From Acidobacteriota bacterium (GTDB lineage Bacteria > Acidobacteriota > Thermoanaerobaculia > Multivoradales > JAHEKO01): a stretch of 6,703 bases of DNA. Shown here in pieces: positions 1 through 5,418 of this stretch. Below the pieces are notes generated by a model, which saw only the letters and a list, made by a program, of their open reading frames with translations, was not told the DNA's origin and made no database searches. The DNA is taken from positions 1-6,703 of the forward strand of contig JAHEKO010000214.1 in NCBI GenBank assembly GCA_024638355.1, read 5' to 3'. The stretch's first letter is position 1; each line of letters opens with the position of its first letter. Made by a program: the position numbers and the translations under genes.

Positions 1-482
1 GAGAAGGCGACGCCGGGCATCTTGCCGTACATGCCGACCGCGACGCGGGTCGCGGGTACCGCGCAGATGGTCTTGTCGAGGCGCGAGGCGCCGAGGCGGG
101 CGAAATAGAGGTAATCGAGCAGCTCGTCGGTCAGCAGGCCGTTCGAGCCGCCGTAGTGGAAGGGCAGGATCGCCTCGCCGCCCGATTCGGAGCGGATGCG
201 CCGAAAGCGCCGGGTGATCACCTCGATGGCATGGTCCCAGGTGATGCGCTCGAAGCGCGCCTCGCCCTTGGCGCCGGTGCGGCGCAGCGGATGCAGCAGC
301 CGGTCTTCGTGGTAGAGGCGTCGCGCAAAGCGGCTGACCTTCGAGCAGATGAATCCGCCCACGTCGGGGTGCGAGTCGCCGGGGCCGATCGCGGTTACCC
401 GGGTGTCCTCGACGGTGACCTCGAGGGCGCAGGCGTCGGGGCAGTCCATGACGCAGGTGGTGTTGAGCGTCTGCCGGGCCAT
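1..482 (-). CDS. Molybdopterin-dependent oxidoreductase, N-terminal part (3' end beyond the window)
   Basis: This is the first 160 residues of a protein of the DMSO-reductase/formate dehydrogenase superfamily, which carries a bis-MGD molybdenum or tungsten cofactor and an N-terminal iron-sulfur cluster. Cys10, Cys14, Cys18 and Cys46 form the C-x3-C-x3-C-x27-C ligand set of a [4Fe-4S] cluster. Lys48 sits where these enzymes have a conserved basic residue in the electron relay. The following 'EDRLLHPLRRTGAKGEARFERITWDHAI' region (split here as residues about 59-86) is the usual link into the Mo-binding domain. The ATG at 482-480 is the only sensible start: an in-frame TGA lies at 521-519, with no ATG, GTG or TTG between. 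There is no clear Shine-Dalgarno sequence, and no Tat or Sec signal, so a cytoplasmic enzyme is expected. The substrate cannot be told from this part. The remaining two thirds or more lies left of position 1. Confidence 0.9.
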   Translation of the reverse strand, partial: MARQTLNTTCVMDCPDACALEVTVEDTRVTAIGPGDSHPDVGGFICSKVSRFARRLYHEDRLLHPLRRTGAKGEARFERITWDHAIEVITRRFRRIRSESGGEAILPFHYGGSNGLLTDELLDYLYFARLGASRLDKTICAVPATRVAVGMYGKMPGVAF

Positions 483-513
483 GGGCGGAAGTCTACTCTC
501 TGAGTGGAGACCG

Positions 514-547
514 GCCGATCAGGCTGATCAGAATCGGCGGCGATTCT
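514..547. promoter_or_regulatory. Cluster of nested and mutually exclusive palindromes upstream of the molybdopterin oxidoreductase gene
   Basis: Three perfect inverted repeats are packed into 34 bp, about 30 nt upstream of the minus-strand start codon. GATCAG/CTGATC occupies 517-522 and 524-529. GCCGAT/ATCGGC encloses it at 514-519 and 533-538. AGAATCG/CGATTCT occupies 530-536 and 541-547. The second and third share bases, so they cannot both form in one transcript. The cluster could be a repressor operator or an RNA switch in the leader of the oxidoreductase mRNA. I could not assign a promoter hexamer pair for the minus-strand gene, so the mechanism is open. Confidence 0.4.
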
Positions 548-710
548 CGCGTTACTAGTAGGGGATGGCTGAAGTCGCTTTTAGGCGGCGATAACAGTCC
601 TTCCGGAATCCGGGCGGTGAGCCCAGCGGGTGAGCCGCTCAATGTGGACTCGGTCCTCGAGGCGTCGGCGCAACGCGATGCCGGGTGTTGGGAGCTTTTC
701 CGGGTCCGGG
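548..710. other. Intergenic stretch with no feature I can support
   Basis: Between the palindrome cluster and the Shine-Dalgarno of the short peptide ORF I see no convincing gene, promoter or repeat. A frame that is open from about 548 to 775 includes a GTG at 617 with no Shine-Dalgarno. It could extend the peptide at 725 to 52 residues, but GC-rich DNA often leaves such frames open by chance. Longer frames crossing this stretch on either strand have no recognisable domain and conflict with the dehydratase gene. Confidence 0.4.
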
Positions 711-724
711 AAGGAGGCACGGCC

Positions 725-775
725 ATGCTGGTCAAGACTCACGTCAAGGCGTCGGCATTCGTCTGGGACGACTAG
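725..775 (+). CDS. Putative 16-residue peptide with a strong ribosome binding site
   Basis: The ORF reads MLVKTHVKASAFVWDD and ends in TAG at 773-775. Its support is the near-perfect Shine-Dalgarno AAGGAGG at 711-717, seven nt before the ATG, which is far better than that of most genes in this window. A 12-bp hairpin follows 21 nt after the stop, and a dehydratase gene starts after that. Two readings are possible. It may be a leader peptide of an attenuator, since the length is typical of known leader peptides, though there is no run of one regulatory amino acid codon. It may instead belong to the very small 'VKTxVKAG'-type peptides that I recall as hypothetical proteins in Acidobacteriota and other phyla. 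No function is known to me. The in-frame GTG at 617 would give a longer 52-residue version, but lacks a ribosome binding site. Confidence 0.42.
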   Translation: MLVKTHVKASAFVWDD

Positions 776-782
776 TCCCGGC

Positions 783-830
783 GAGAACCCCGACTCGGGC
801 GGGCCGCCACGCGGCGGCCCGCCCATTCTC
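783..830 (+). terminator. Strong GC-rich hairpin, possible terminator or attenuator
   Basis: GGGCGGGCCGCC at 797-808 pairs perfectly with GGCGGCCCGCCC at 813-824 around the 4-nt loop ACGC. An outer helix GAGAA (783-787) with TTCTC (826-830) can extend it across an internal bulge. The stem is strong enough to end transcription, but it is followed by ATTCTC rather than a U run, so intrinsic termination is uncertain. It lies between the short peptide ORF and the dehydratase start at 857. It therefore either ends the peptide transcript or controls read-through into the dehydratase. Confidence 0.5.
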
Positions 831-856
831 GTCGCTCGCCCGGTAGCATCGCGCCG

Positions 857-1825
857 ATGCGTCTCGAGAAGATCCGCGACGAGGTACGTCGCGCCGCCGA
901 GCGGCTGCGCGGACACGTCCGGGAGACGCCGGTCGACGGTTCGCCCGAGCTCGACCGGCGGAGCGGCGCTCGCGTTCATCTCAAGCTCGAGAACATCCAG
1001 CACACCGGCTCGTTCAAGCTGCGCGGCGCGATGAACAAGGTGCTGTCGCTCGGCGCGAACGACCGGGCCGGCGGGGTGGTCGCCGCGTCGACCGGCAACC
1101 ACGGCGCCGGGGTGGCCTACGCCTGTCGCGAAGCGGGGATCCCCTGCCGGGTCTTCGTGCCGGAAGGCTCGTCGCCGAGCAAGCTGGCGACGATTCGGGC
1201 CTACGGCGCGACGATCGAGCTGGCGGGCGACGACGGCGTGGTCAGCGAGCGGACCGCGCGGCGTTTCGCGGACGAGAGCGGCCTCGCGTACGTGTCGCCC
1301 TACAACGACACGCGGGTGATCGGCGGCCAGGGGACGATCGGCGAGGAGCTCGAGCGGCAGATCGGCGCGATGGACGCGATCTTCATCTCGCTCGGCGGCG
1401 GCGGACTGGCGTCTGGAGTCGCCGGCTATCTGAAGGCGGTGAATCCCGACCTCGAGGTCGTCGCCTGCTCGGCACGCAACTCGGCGGTCATGTACGAGTC
1501 GCTGCGGGCGGGCGAGATCCTGGACCTCGAGTCGGAGCCGACCCTCTCCGACGGCACCGCCGGCGGGATCGAGACGGGATCGATCACCTTCCCGCTCTGC
1601 CGCGAGCTGATCGATCGGCACGTTCTGGTCTCCGAGGCCGACATCGCGGCGGCGCTGGAGCTGATCCTCGATCGGCAGCACCTGCTGGTGGAAGGGGCGG
1701 CGGCGCTGGCGGTGGCCGGGCTGATCGAGACGGGCGACCGCTATCGGGGCAAGAACGTGGCGGTCGTCCTGTGCGGCGGCAACATCAGCGTCGAGACGCT
1801 GCGCTCGGTCCTCGGCCGGGCCTGA
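857..1825 (+). CDS. PLP-dependent threonine/serine dehydratase-like enzyme (no ACT domain)
   Basis: This 322-residue protein belongs to fold-type II PLP enzymes: threonine ammonia-lyase, serine dehydratase, serine racemase and ectoine-utilisation EutB. Lys54 in 'TGSFKLRGA' is the residue expected to bind PLP as a Schiff base. Asn81 in 'STGNHGAGVAYA' is the cofactor-ring contact. The glycine-rich loop 'SLGGGGLASG' (residues 178-187) holds the PLP phosphate. The C-terminal 'LCGGNIS' (305-311) carries Cys306 where many relatives have the Ser that contacts the pyridine nitrogen; Cys is also seen in this superfamily. Length matches the catabolic TdcB type, and there is no regulatory ACT domain, so feedback inhibition by isoleucine is not expected. 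The likely reaction is deamination of L-threonine to 2-oxobutanoate or L-serine to pyruvate, but hydroxyaspartate or an ectoine-pathway intermediate is possible. The ATG gives the family's usual N-terminus, with no clear Shine-Dalgarno sequence. Confidence 0.9.
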   Translation: MRLEKIRDEVRRAAERLRGHVRETPVDGSPELDRRSGARVHLKLENIQHTGSFKLRGAMNKVLSLGANDRAGGVVAASTGNHGAGVAYACREAGIPCRVFVPEGSSPSKLATIRAYGATIELAGDDGVVSERTARRFADESGLAYVSPYNDTRVIGGQGTIGEELERQIGAMDAIFISLGGGGLASGVAGYLKAVNPDLEVVACSARNSAVMYESLRAGEILDLESEPTLSDGTAGGIETGSITFPLCRELIDRHVLVSEADIAAALELILDRQHLLVEGAAALAVAGLIETGDRYRGKNVAVVLCGGNISVETLRSVLGRA

Positions 1826-1847
1826 GGTGGCGTTAGGTCGGGGCCGG

Positions 1848-1876
1848 TTGACAGGGTCGAAAGGTGAGAGTACTAT
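1848..1876 (+). promoter_or_regulatory. Sigma-70 type promoter of the gntR-slipin operon
   Basis: A consensus -35 box TTGACA (1848-1853) is followed after exactly 17 nt by TACTAT (1871-1876), which differs from TATAAT at two positions. Initiation would be expected around 1882-1884, only about 13-15 nt before the regulator's ATG at 1897. That leaves a very short leader with no Shine-Dalgarno sequence. The -10 box overlaps the left end of the palindromic operator, so repressor binding should block RNA polymerase directly. Confidence 0.78.
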
Positions 1877-1898
1877 TGTTCTAGTTAACTAGAACAAT
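1875..1898. promoter_or_regulatory. Perfect 24-nt palindrome, probable operator of the GntR/YtrA regulator
   Basis: ATTGTTCTAG (1875-1884), the centre TTAA (1885-1888) and CTAGAACAAT (1889-1898) form a perfect palindrome with no mismatch. It is conspicuously AT-rich against very GC-rich surroundings. It starts in the last two bases of the -10 box, covers the predicted transcription start, and ends in the first two bases of the regulator's ATG. A dimeric winged-helix repressor encoded immediately downstream is the obvious ligand, which makes negative autoregulation the simplest model. That the encoded GntR protein binds here is inference. Confidence 0.8.
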
Positions 1899-2301
1899 GG
1901 CACAAACAAGCTCAGAGAACGGCCGCCTGAGCCTCCGCATCGACAACAGGAGCGGCGTTCCCTTCTACCGGCAGATCATCGAGCAGATCAAGTTCGCCAT
2001 CGCTCGCGATCGACTGGGTCCCGGCGACCGGCTGCCGACGGTGCGCCAGCTGGCGGTCGATCTCGCGGTCAACCCGAACACGGTCGTTCGCGCCTACCGG
2101 GAGCTCGAGATCGAGGGGATGATCGAGACCCAGCAGGGCTCGGGAACCTTCGTCGGCAGCGAGCGCCCCGAGATCGACGCGCTCGAGCGTCGCCGGATGC
2201 TCGATCAGATCCTCACCGACATGCTGGCTCGGGCCTCTTCGTACGGCCTCTCCGTGGAGGACGTGCTCGAGGGCCTGCGCCGGCGGAAGGAGGCATCATG
2301 A
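1897..2301 (+). CDS. GntR-family transcriptional regulator, YtrA subfamily
   Basis: This 134-residue protein has the short architecture of YtrA-type GntR repressors. An N-terminal winged helix-turn-helix (about residues 20-86) includes 'GVPFYRQIIEQIKFAIA', the recognition stretch 'LPTVRQLAVDLAVNPNTVVRAYRELE', and the wing 'GMIETQQGSGTFV'. A C-terminal two-helix segment of about 40 residues is likely to dimerise. There is no large effector-binding domain, unlike the FadR, HutC or MocR groups. YtrA relatives commonly repress ABC-transporter or envelope-stress operons in which they are the first gene, and this gene is likewise first in its operon. Its ATG lies inside the palindromic operator, which indicates self-repression. 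The mRNA leader is too short for a Shine-Dalgarno sequence. The stop overlaps the slipin start by four nt. The inducing signal is unknown. Confidence 0.92.
   Translation: MAQTSSENGRLSLRIDNRSGVPFYRQIIEQIKFAIARDRLGPGDRLPTVRQLAVDLAVNPNTVVRAYRELEIEGMIETQQGSGTFVGSERPEIDALERRRMLDQILTDMLARASSYGLSVEDVLEGLRRRKEAS
2287..2293 (+). promoter_or_regulatory. Strong ribosome binding site for the slipin gene
   Basis: AAGGAGG lies inside the last codons of the GntR gene, four nt before the ATG at 2298. It fixes the slipin start. It also suggests the slipin is translated more strongly than the regulator, whose own leader has no Shine-Dalgarno sequence. Confidence 0.7.
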
Positions 2302-3425
2302 CTCACACGCCAACCCGTACCGAGACGAGCGGAACCAGATGGAGACCCTCGATCGAGAGATTCGCGACCACGACGCGCGCCGATCTCAGGTTCGCGCCGC
2401 TCAACGTGTTCCTCCTGATCGCGATCTTTGCCGCCGGCCTCGCCGTTCATCTGAACCTGCACCCGTTTTCCGTCGAGGCGGTCGTCCTCGGCCTCGGCTC
2501 GGCTCTCGTGCTGGCCATCTGTATCCGCGTGACGCAGGTCTGGGAGGCGGTGGTGATCCTGGCCACCGCCGATTGCCTGCTCGTCTACCTGATGCTGCGC
2601 CCCGCGAGCGAGATCCTGCTGCTGACCGTGATCCTGGCCCTGCTGGTCTCGACCTGCGTGCAGATCGCCTATCAGTGGGAGCGCGCCGTGGTGCTTCGTT
2701 TCGGGCGCTTTCGGGGACTCAAGCCGTCGGGGCTCTTCCTGATCTTCCCGGTCATCGACAAGGTCGCGCAGTTCGTCGATCAGCGGATCCGGGTCAGCGA
2801 CTTCTCCGCCGAGACCACGCTGACCGCCGACACCGTACCGGTCAACGTCGACGCGATCGCCTTCTGGATGGTGTGGGATGCCGAGAAGTCGGTGCTCGAG
2901 GTGGAGCGGTACGCCGAGGCGGTGATCCTCTCGGCGCAGACCGCGCTGCGTAATGCCATCGGCAAGCACGACCTGGCGGAGCTCCTGTCCGAGCGCGACC
3001 GGTTGGGGGGCGAGATCCAAGGCGTCCTCGACGAGAAGACGAGCGCCTGGGGAATCACCACGCAAGCCGTCGAGATTCGCGACATCATCATTCCCAAGGG
3101 GCTCGAGGACGCCATGTCGCGTCAGGCCCAGGCCGAGCGCGAGCGGCAGAGCCGGATCATTCTCGGTACCGCCGAGACCGAGATCGCCGAGAAGTTCGCT
3201 CGTGCCTCCGAGCACTACCGCGACAACCCCGTCGCCCTCCATCTGCGGGCGATGAACATGGTCTACGAAGGCCTGCGGCAGAAGGGCTCGATGATCATCG
3301 TGCCCTCGACCGCGGTCGAGACCATGGGGCTGGGAGCGCTCGGAGGGCTGACCTCGTTTGGCCAGCGCTCGATCGAGAGCGGGGAGGAAGAGCCCGCCGC
3401 AGCGCCGTCGGAAGACGAGACGTGA
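2298..3425 (+). CDS. Slipin / SPFH (band 7, stomatin-like) membrane protein with polytopic N-terminus
   Basis: This 375-residue SPFH protein has an extended membrane part. Hydrophobic segments lie at about residues 34-52, 57-76, 81-100 (weaker) and 103-123. The SPFH domain follows from about 125 ('YQWERAVVLRFGRFRGLKPSG', split here as 125-145), with typical blocks such as 'LTADTVPVNVDAIAFWMVWD', 'AQTALRNAIGKHDLAELLSERD', 'WGITTQAVEIRDIIIPKGLEDAM' and a charged helix 'SRQAQAERERQSRIILGTAE'. The tail is acidic (EEEPAAAPSEDET). Slipins oligomerise on the inner membrane and are thought to organise membrane microdomains or modulate membrane proteases and transporters; no enzymatic activity is expected. 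Classic slipins have one hydrophobic hairpin, so the roughly four spans here are notable. No NfeD partner gene is adjacent, unlike many bacterial slipin operons. The start is set by ATGA overlap with the regulator and a strong Shine-Dalgarno sequence. Confidence 0.9.
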   Translation: MTHTPTRTETSGTRWRPSIERFATTTRADLRFAPLNVFLLIAIFAAGLAVHLNLHPFSVEAVVLGLGSALVLAICIRVTQVWEAVVILATADCLLVYLMLRPASEILLLTVILALLVSTCVQIAYQWERAVVLRFGRFRGLKPSGLFLIFPVIDKVAQFVDQRIRVSDFSAETTLTADTVPVNVDAIAFWMVWDAEKSVLEVERYAEAVILSAQTALRNAIGKHDLAELLSERDRLGGEIQGVLDEKTSAWGITTQAVEIRDIIIPKGLEDAMSRQAQAERERQSRIILGTAETEIAEKFARASEHYRDNPVALHLRAMNMVYEGLRQKGSMIIVPSTAVETMGLGALGGLTSFGQRSIESGEEEPAAAPSEDET

Positions 3426-3865
3426 GCGAGCAGCTCGGCGCTCACCCGGGTATCGATGCCCGCTGGCGCTTTGCCTGGCTCGTGCTGACGGTGGCCTTTG
3501 CCGGTCACGTGCTCGACGAGGCGATGACCGACTTCCTGGCGGTCTACAACCCCGCGGTCGAGGCGATCCGCGCGGCGCTGCCCTGGAGTCCGCTCCCCAC
3601 GTTCACCTTTGAGGTCTGGCTCACCGGGCTGGTGGTGGCGATCTTCGTTCTGGCGGCACTGGCGTGGCTCGCCAGTGACGGCCGACGATGGATGCGCGTT
3701 CTCTCGTATCTGTACGGAGGCGTCATGGCGCTGAACGCTCTCGGCCACCTCGGCGCGTCGGCCGTCCTCGGGCGCTGGGTGCCGGGTGTCGTCTCTTCGC
3801 CGATCCTGCTCGTGGCGGCGCTCTTCTTGCTGTCGAGCGTGCCGGCGCGCGAGCGCGCGACATGA
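3422..3865 (+). CDS. HXXEE-type integral membrane protein of unknown function
   Basis: This 147-residue polytopic membrane protein has hydrophobic segments at about 17-27, 64-84, 92-115 and 122-140. 'GHVLDEAMTDF' (His29, Asp32, Glu33) resembles the H-x-x-E-E signature of HXXEE-domain proteins, with Asp in place of the first Glu. The C-terminal half, 'ALNALGHLGASAVLGRWVPGVV' (roughly residues 103-124), fits the family's N...H...PG pattern. Conserved His and acidic residues inside a membrane domain recall a metal or catalytic site, but no activity is known to me. The start is GTG at 3422, overlapping the slipin TGA by four nt. The stop overlaps the next gene's ATG by four nt. It is thus firmly inside the operon. 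Family assignment is from motif pattern only. Confidence 0.72.
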   Translation: MSEQLGAHPGIDARWRFAWLVLTVAFAGHVLDEAMTDFLAVYNPAVEAIRAALPWSPLPTFTFEVWLTGLVVAIFVLAALAWLASDGRRWMRVLSYLYGGVMALNALGHLGASAVLGRWVPGVVSSPILLVAALFLLSSVPARERAT

Positions 3866-5406
3866 AGGAGCTTCCATTCCGGCGTCGCGTCCGTTGGTGG
3901 CCGGCCGTCGTGATCCTCGTGCTGGCGGCACTTCGTCTCGCTTCGGTCTGGATGGGCGACGCACCGCACACCCAGGCGCGCGTCGTGACGACGCTCAAGC
4001 TGGCGGTGCTCACTGCCGCGCTGCTTCTTTTCTGGGCGCTGCTCTTCTCGCGGCTGCCCGGCCGAGCGCGGTGGATTCTGCTGCTGGCGGTCGTGGCCGT
4101 GGCGGCCGTCCTGCGCGGAGCGGTCCGGATCACGGGCGTCAGCGGCGACCTGGTGCCGATCCTCGAGTGGCGGTGGAGCGGTGAGCCGGTGTTCACGGAT
4201 CCCGAGCGCGTGGCCACGGCCGCCGGCCGATCTCTCCAGGGAGGAGACTATCCACAGTTCTACGGCCCTCGGCGCGACGCCACGCTTGCGGGTCCCAGAC
4301 TCTCGCAGGACTGGGAGTCGAGCCCGCCGCGAGAGCTCTGGCGACGCGACGTGGGCGAAGCGTGGTCGTCGTTCGCCGTCGTCGGCAGCGCGGTCGTCAC
4401 CCAGGAGCAGCGCGGCGACGAAGAGGTCGTGGTCCGATACGGCCGAACCGACGGCCGGGAGATCTGGGTGCACGCCGACCGGACGGGTCTGGACACCACC
4501 GTGGGGGGGCGGGGGCCTCGGGCGACGCCGACGATCGCCGACGGACGCGTCTACGCGCTCGGCGCGACCGGTGTCTTGAACTGTCTCGACCTCGCGAGCG
4601 GCAAGCTCGTCTGGACACGGGATCTGGTCGCGGACCACCGGGTGCGTCTCGCCGACTACGGGATGCCGTCGTCGCCGCTCCTGGTCGGCGATCTGGTGGT
4701 CGTCCAGCTGGCCCGGGTCGAGAGCTCCCTGGTCGCGCATCGGCGCTCCGACGGCGAGCTCGTGTGGCGGGCCGGCGAAGACTCCGGAAGCTACAGCACG
4801 CCGGTGCTCGCGACCGTTGCGGGGCGTGAGCAGATCCTCGTCGTCAACCAGAGAAGTATCGCCGGGCACCTGCCCGCGAGCGGCGAGATGCTCTGGCGAG
4901 TGCCGTGGGACCACCCGGGCGAGAAGGTTACGCCGCCGCTTCTCGTCGGTGACGATCGCCTCCTGGTCTCTGCGGGATACGGTGCGGGGAGCCGCCTGCT
5001 GCGCCTCCGGCAGGATGACGGGAGCCTCGCCGTCGAGGAGGTTTGGAGAAGCCCGCGGCTGAAGTCGAAATTCGCCTCGATGGTTCTTCACCGAGGAACG
5101 GTCTACGGGCTGGACGACGGCGTCCTCACCGCCCTCGACCTCGAGAGCGGCGAGCGCCTGTGGAAGGGCGGCCGCTATGGGCACGGTCAGCTGATTCTCG
5201 TTGACGATCGGCTGCTGATCCAGACCGAGAGGGGTGAGGTCGTGCTGGTCGACGCGTCGCCGACGGAGCATCGAGAGCTGGCGCGCATGCAGGCGCTGCG
5301 GGGCAAGACATGGAATCCTCCCGCCTTGGCCGGTCGTCATCTGCTGGTTCGCAGCCACCGCCAGGCGGCCTGTTTCGAGCTTCCGGTCGAGCGAGCCGCG
5401 CGATAG
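3862..5406 (+). CDS. Membrane-anchored PQQ-like beta-propeller repeat protein
   Basis: This 514-residue protein has three N-terminal membrane spans (about residues 13-31, 41-62 and 70-88) and then a large soluble PQQ-like (BamB/quinoprotein-type) propeller from about 125 to 510. Blade signatures of the D-x-x-S-G-x-x-x-W kind recur: 'LDLASGKLVWTRD', 'RRSDGELVWRAG', 'LPASGEMLWRVPWD' and 'LDLESGERLWKGG'. The segment 'GDYPQFYGPRRDATLAG' (about 128-143) matches the entry motif of propellers common in Planctomycetes and Acidobacteriota. No PQQ-dehydrogenase catalytic residues are evident, so a binding or scaffold role is likelier than an enzyme. The start is the ATG at 3862, which gives ATGA overlap with the preceding gene. 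The frame stays open upstream to an ATG at 3688, but that would overlap the HXXEE gene by 58 codons and add a non-membrane, arginine-rich leader. The propeller should lie in the periplasm if the spans orient as usual. Confidence 0.85.
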   Translation: MKELPFRRRVRWWPAVVILVLAALRLASVWMGDAPHTQARVVTTLKLAVLTAALLLFWALLFSRLPGRARWILLLAVVAVAAVLRGAVRITGVSGDLVPILEWRWSGEPVFTDPERVATAAGRSLQGGDYPQFYGPRRDATLAGPRLSQDWESSPPRELWRRDVGEAWSSFAVVGSAVVTQEQRGDEEVVVRYGRTDGREIWVHADRTGLDTTVGGRGPRATPTIADGRVYALGATGVLNCLDLASGKLVWTRDLVADHRVRLADYGMPSSPLLVGDLVVVQLARVESSLVAHRRSDGELVWRAGEDSGSYSTPVLATVAGREQILVVNQRSIAGHLPASGEMLWRVPWDHPGEKVTPPLLVGDDRLLVSAGYGAGSRLLRLRQDDGSLAVEEVWRSPRLKSKFASMVLHRGTVYGLDDGVLTALDLESGERLWKGGRYGHGQLILVDDRLLIQTERGEVVLVDASPTEHRELARMQALRGKTWNPPALAGRHLLVRSHRQAACFELPVERAAR

Positions 5407-5418
5407 CGCGCCGCTATC
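5402..5418 (+). promoter_or_regulatory. Small hairpin spanning the propeller stop codon and abutting the mmuM start
   Basis: GATAGCG (5402-5408) and CGCTATC (5412-5418) are perfect complements around a 3-nt loop. The stem includes the TAG stop of the upstream gene and ends directly before the ATG at 5419. It occupies the place where a Shine-Dalgarno sequence would be, and none is visible. It may couple or limit mmuM translation; ribosomes terminating at the TAG would melt it. A role is inference, and a 7-bp repeat could be chance. Confidence 0.35.

Noticed and set aside
156..503. Plus-strand open frame of 115 codons at the left edge
   Set aside because: It is antisense to the molybdopterin oxidoreductase, whose four cluster cysteines and downstream motifs are clear on the minus strand.
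548..560. TACTAG-like hexamer as a -10 box for either strand
   Set aside because: ACTAGT is self-complementary, so it appears on both strands, but no acceptable -35 hexamer lies at 16-18 nt in either direction.
617..724. Longer, 52-residue version of the short peptide ORF from a GTG
   Set aside because: There is no Shine-Dalgarno sequence before the GTG, while the ATG at 725 has a near-perfect one. An open frame of this length is expected by chance at this GC content.
581..1681. A 366-codon open frame on the minus strand over the dehydratase
   Set aside because: It is a shadow of the dehydratase gene, whose PLP-lysine, Asn loop and glycine-rich loop are all intact on the plus strand. The antisense product has no recognisable motif.
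2205..3242. A 345-codon open frame on the minus strand over the slipin
   Set aside because: It is antisense to a complete SPFH protein. The protein is low-complexity and charged, with no family signature.
3688..3861. N-terminal extension of the propeller protein from an ATG at 3688
   Set aside because: It would overlap the HXXEE gene by 58 codons and put an arginine-rich stretch before the first membrane span. The ATG at 3862 gives the same 4-nt overlap seen at the other operon junctions.
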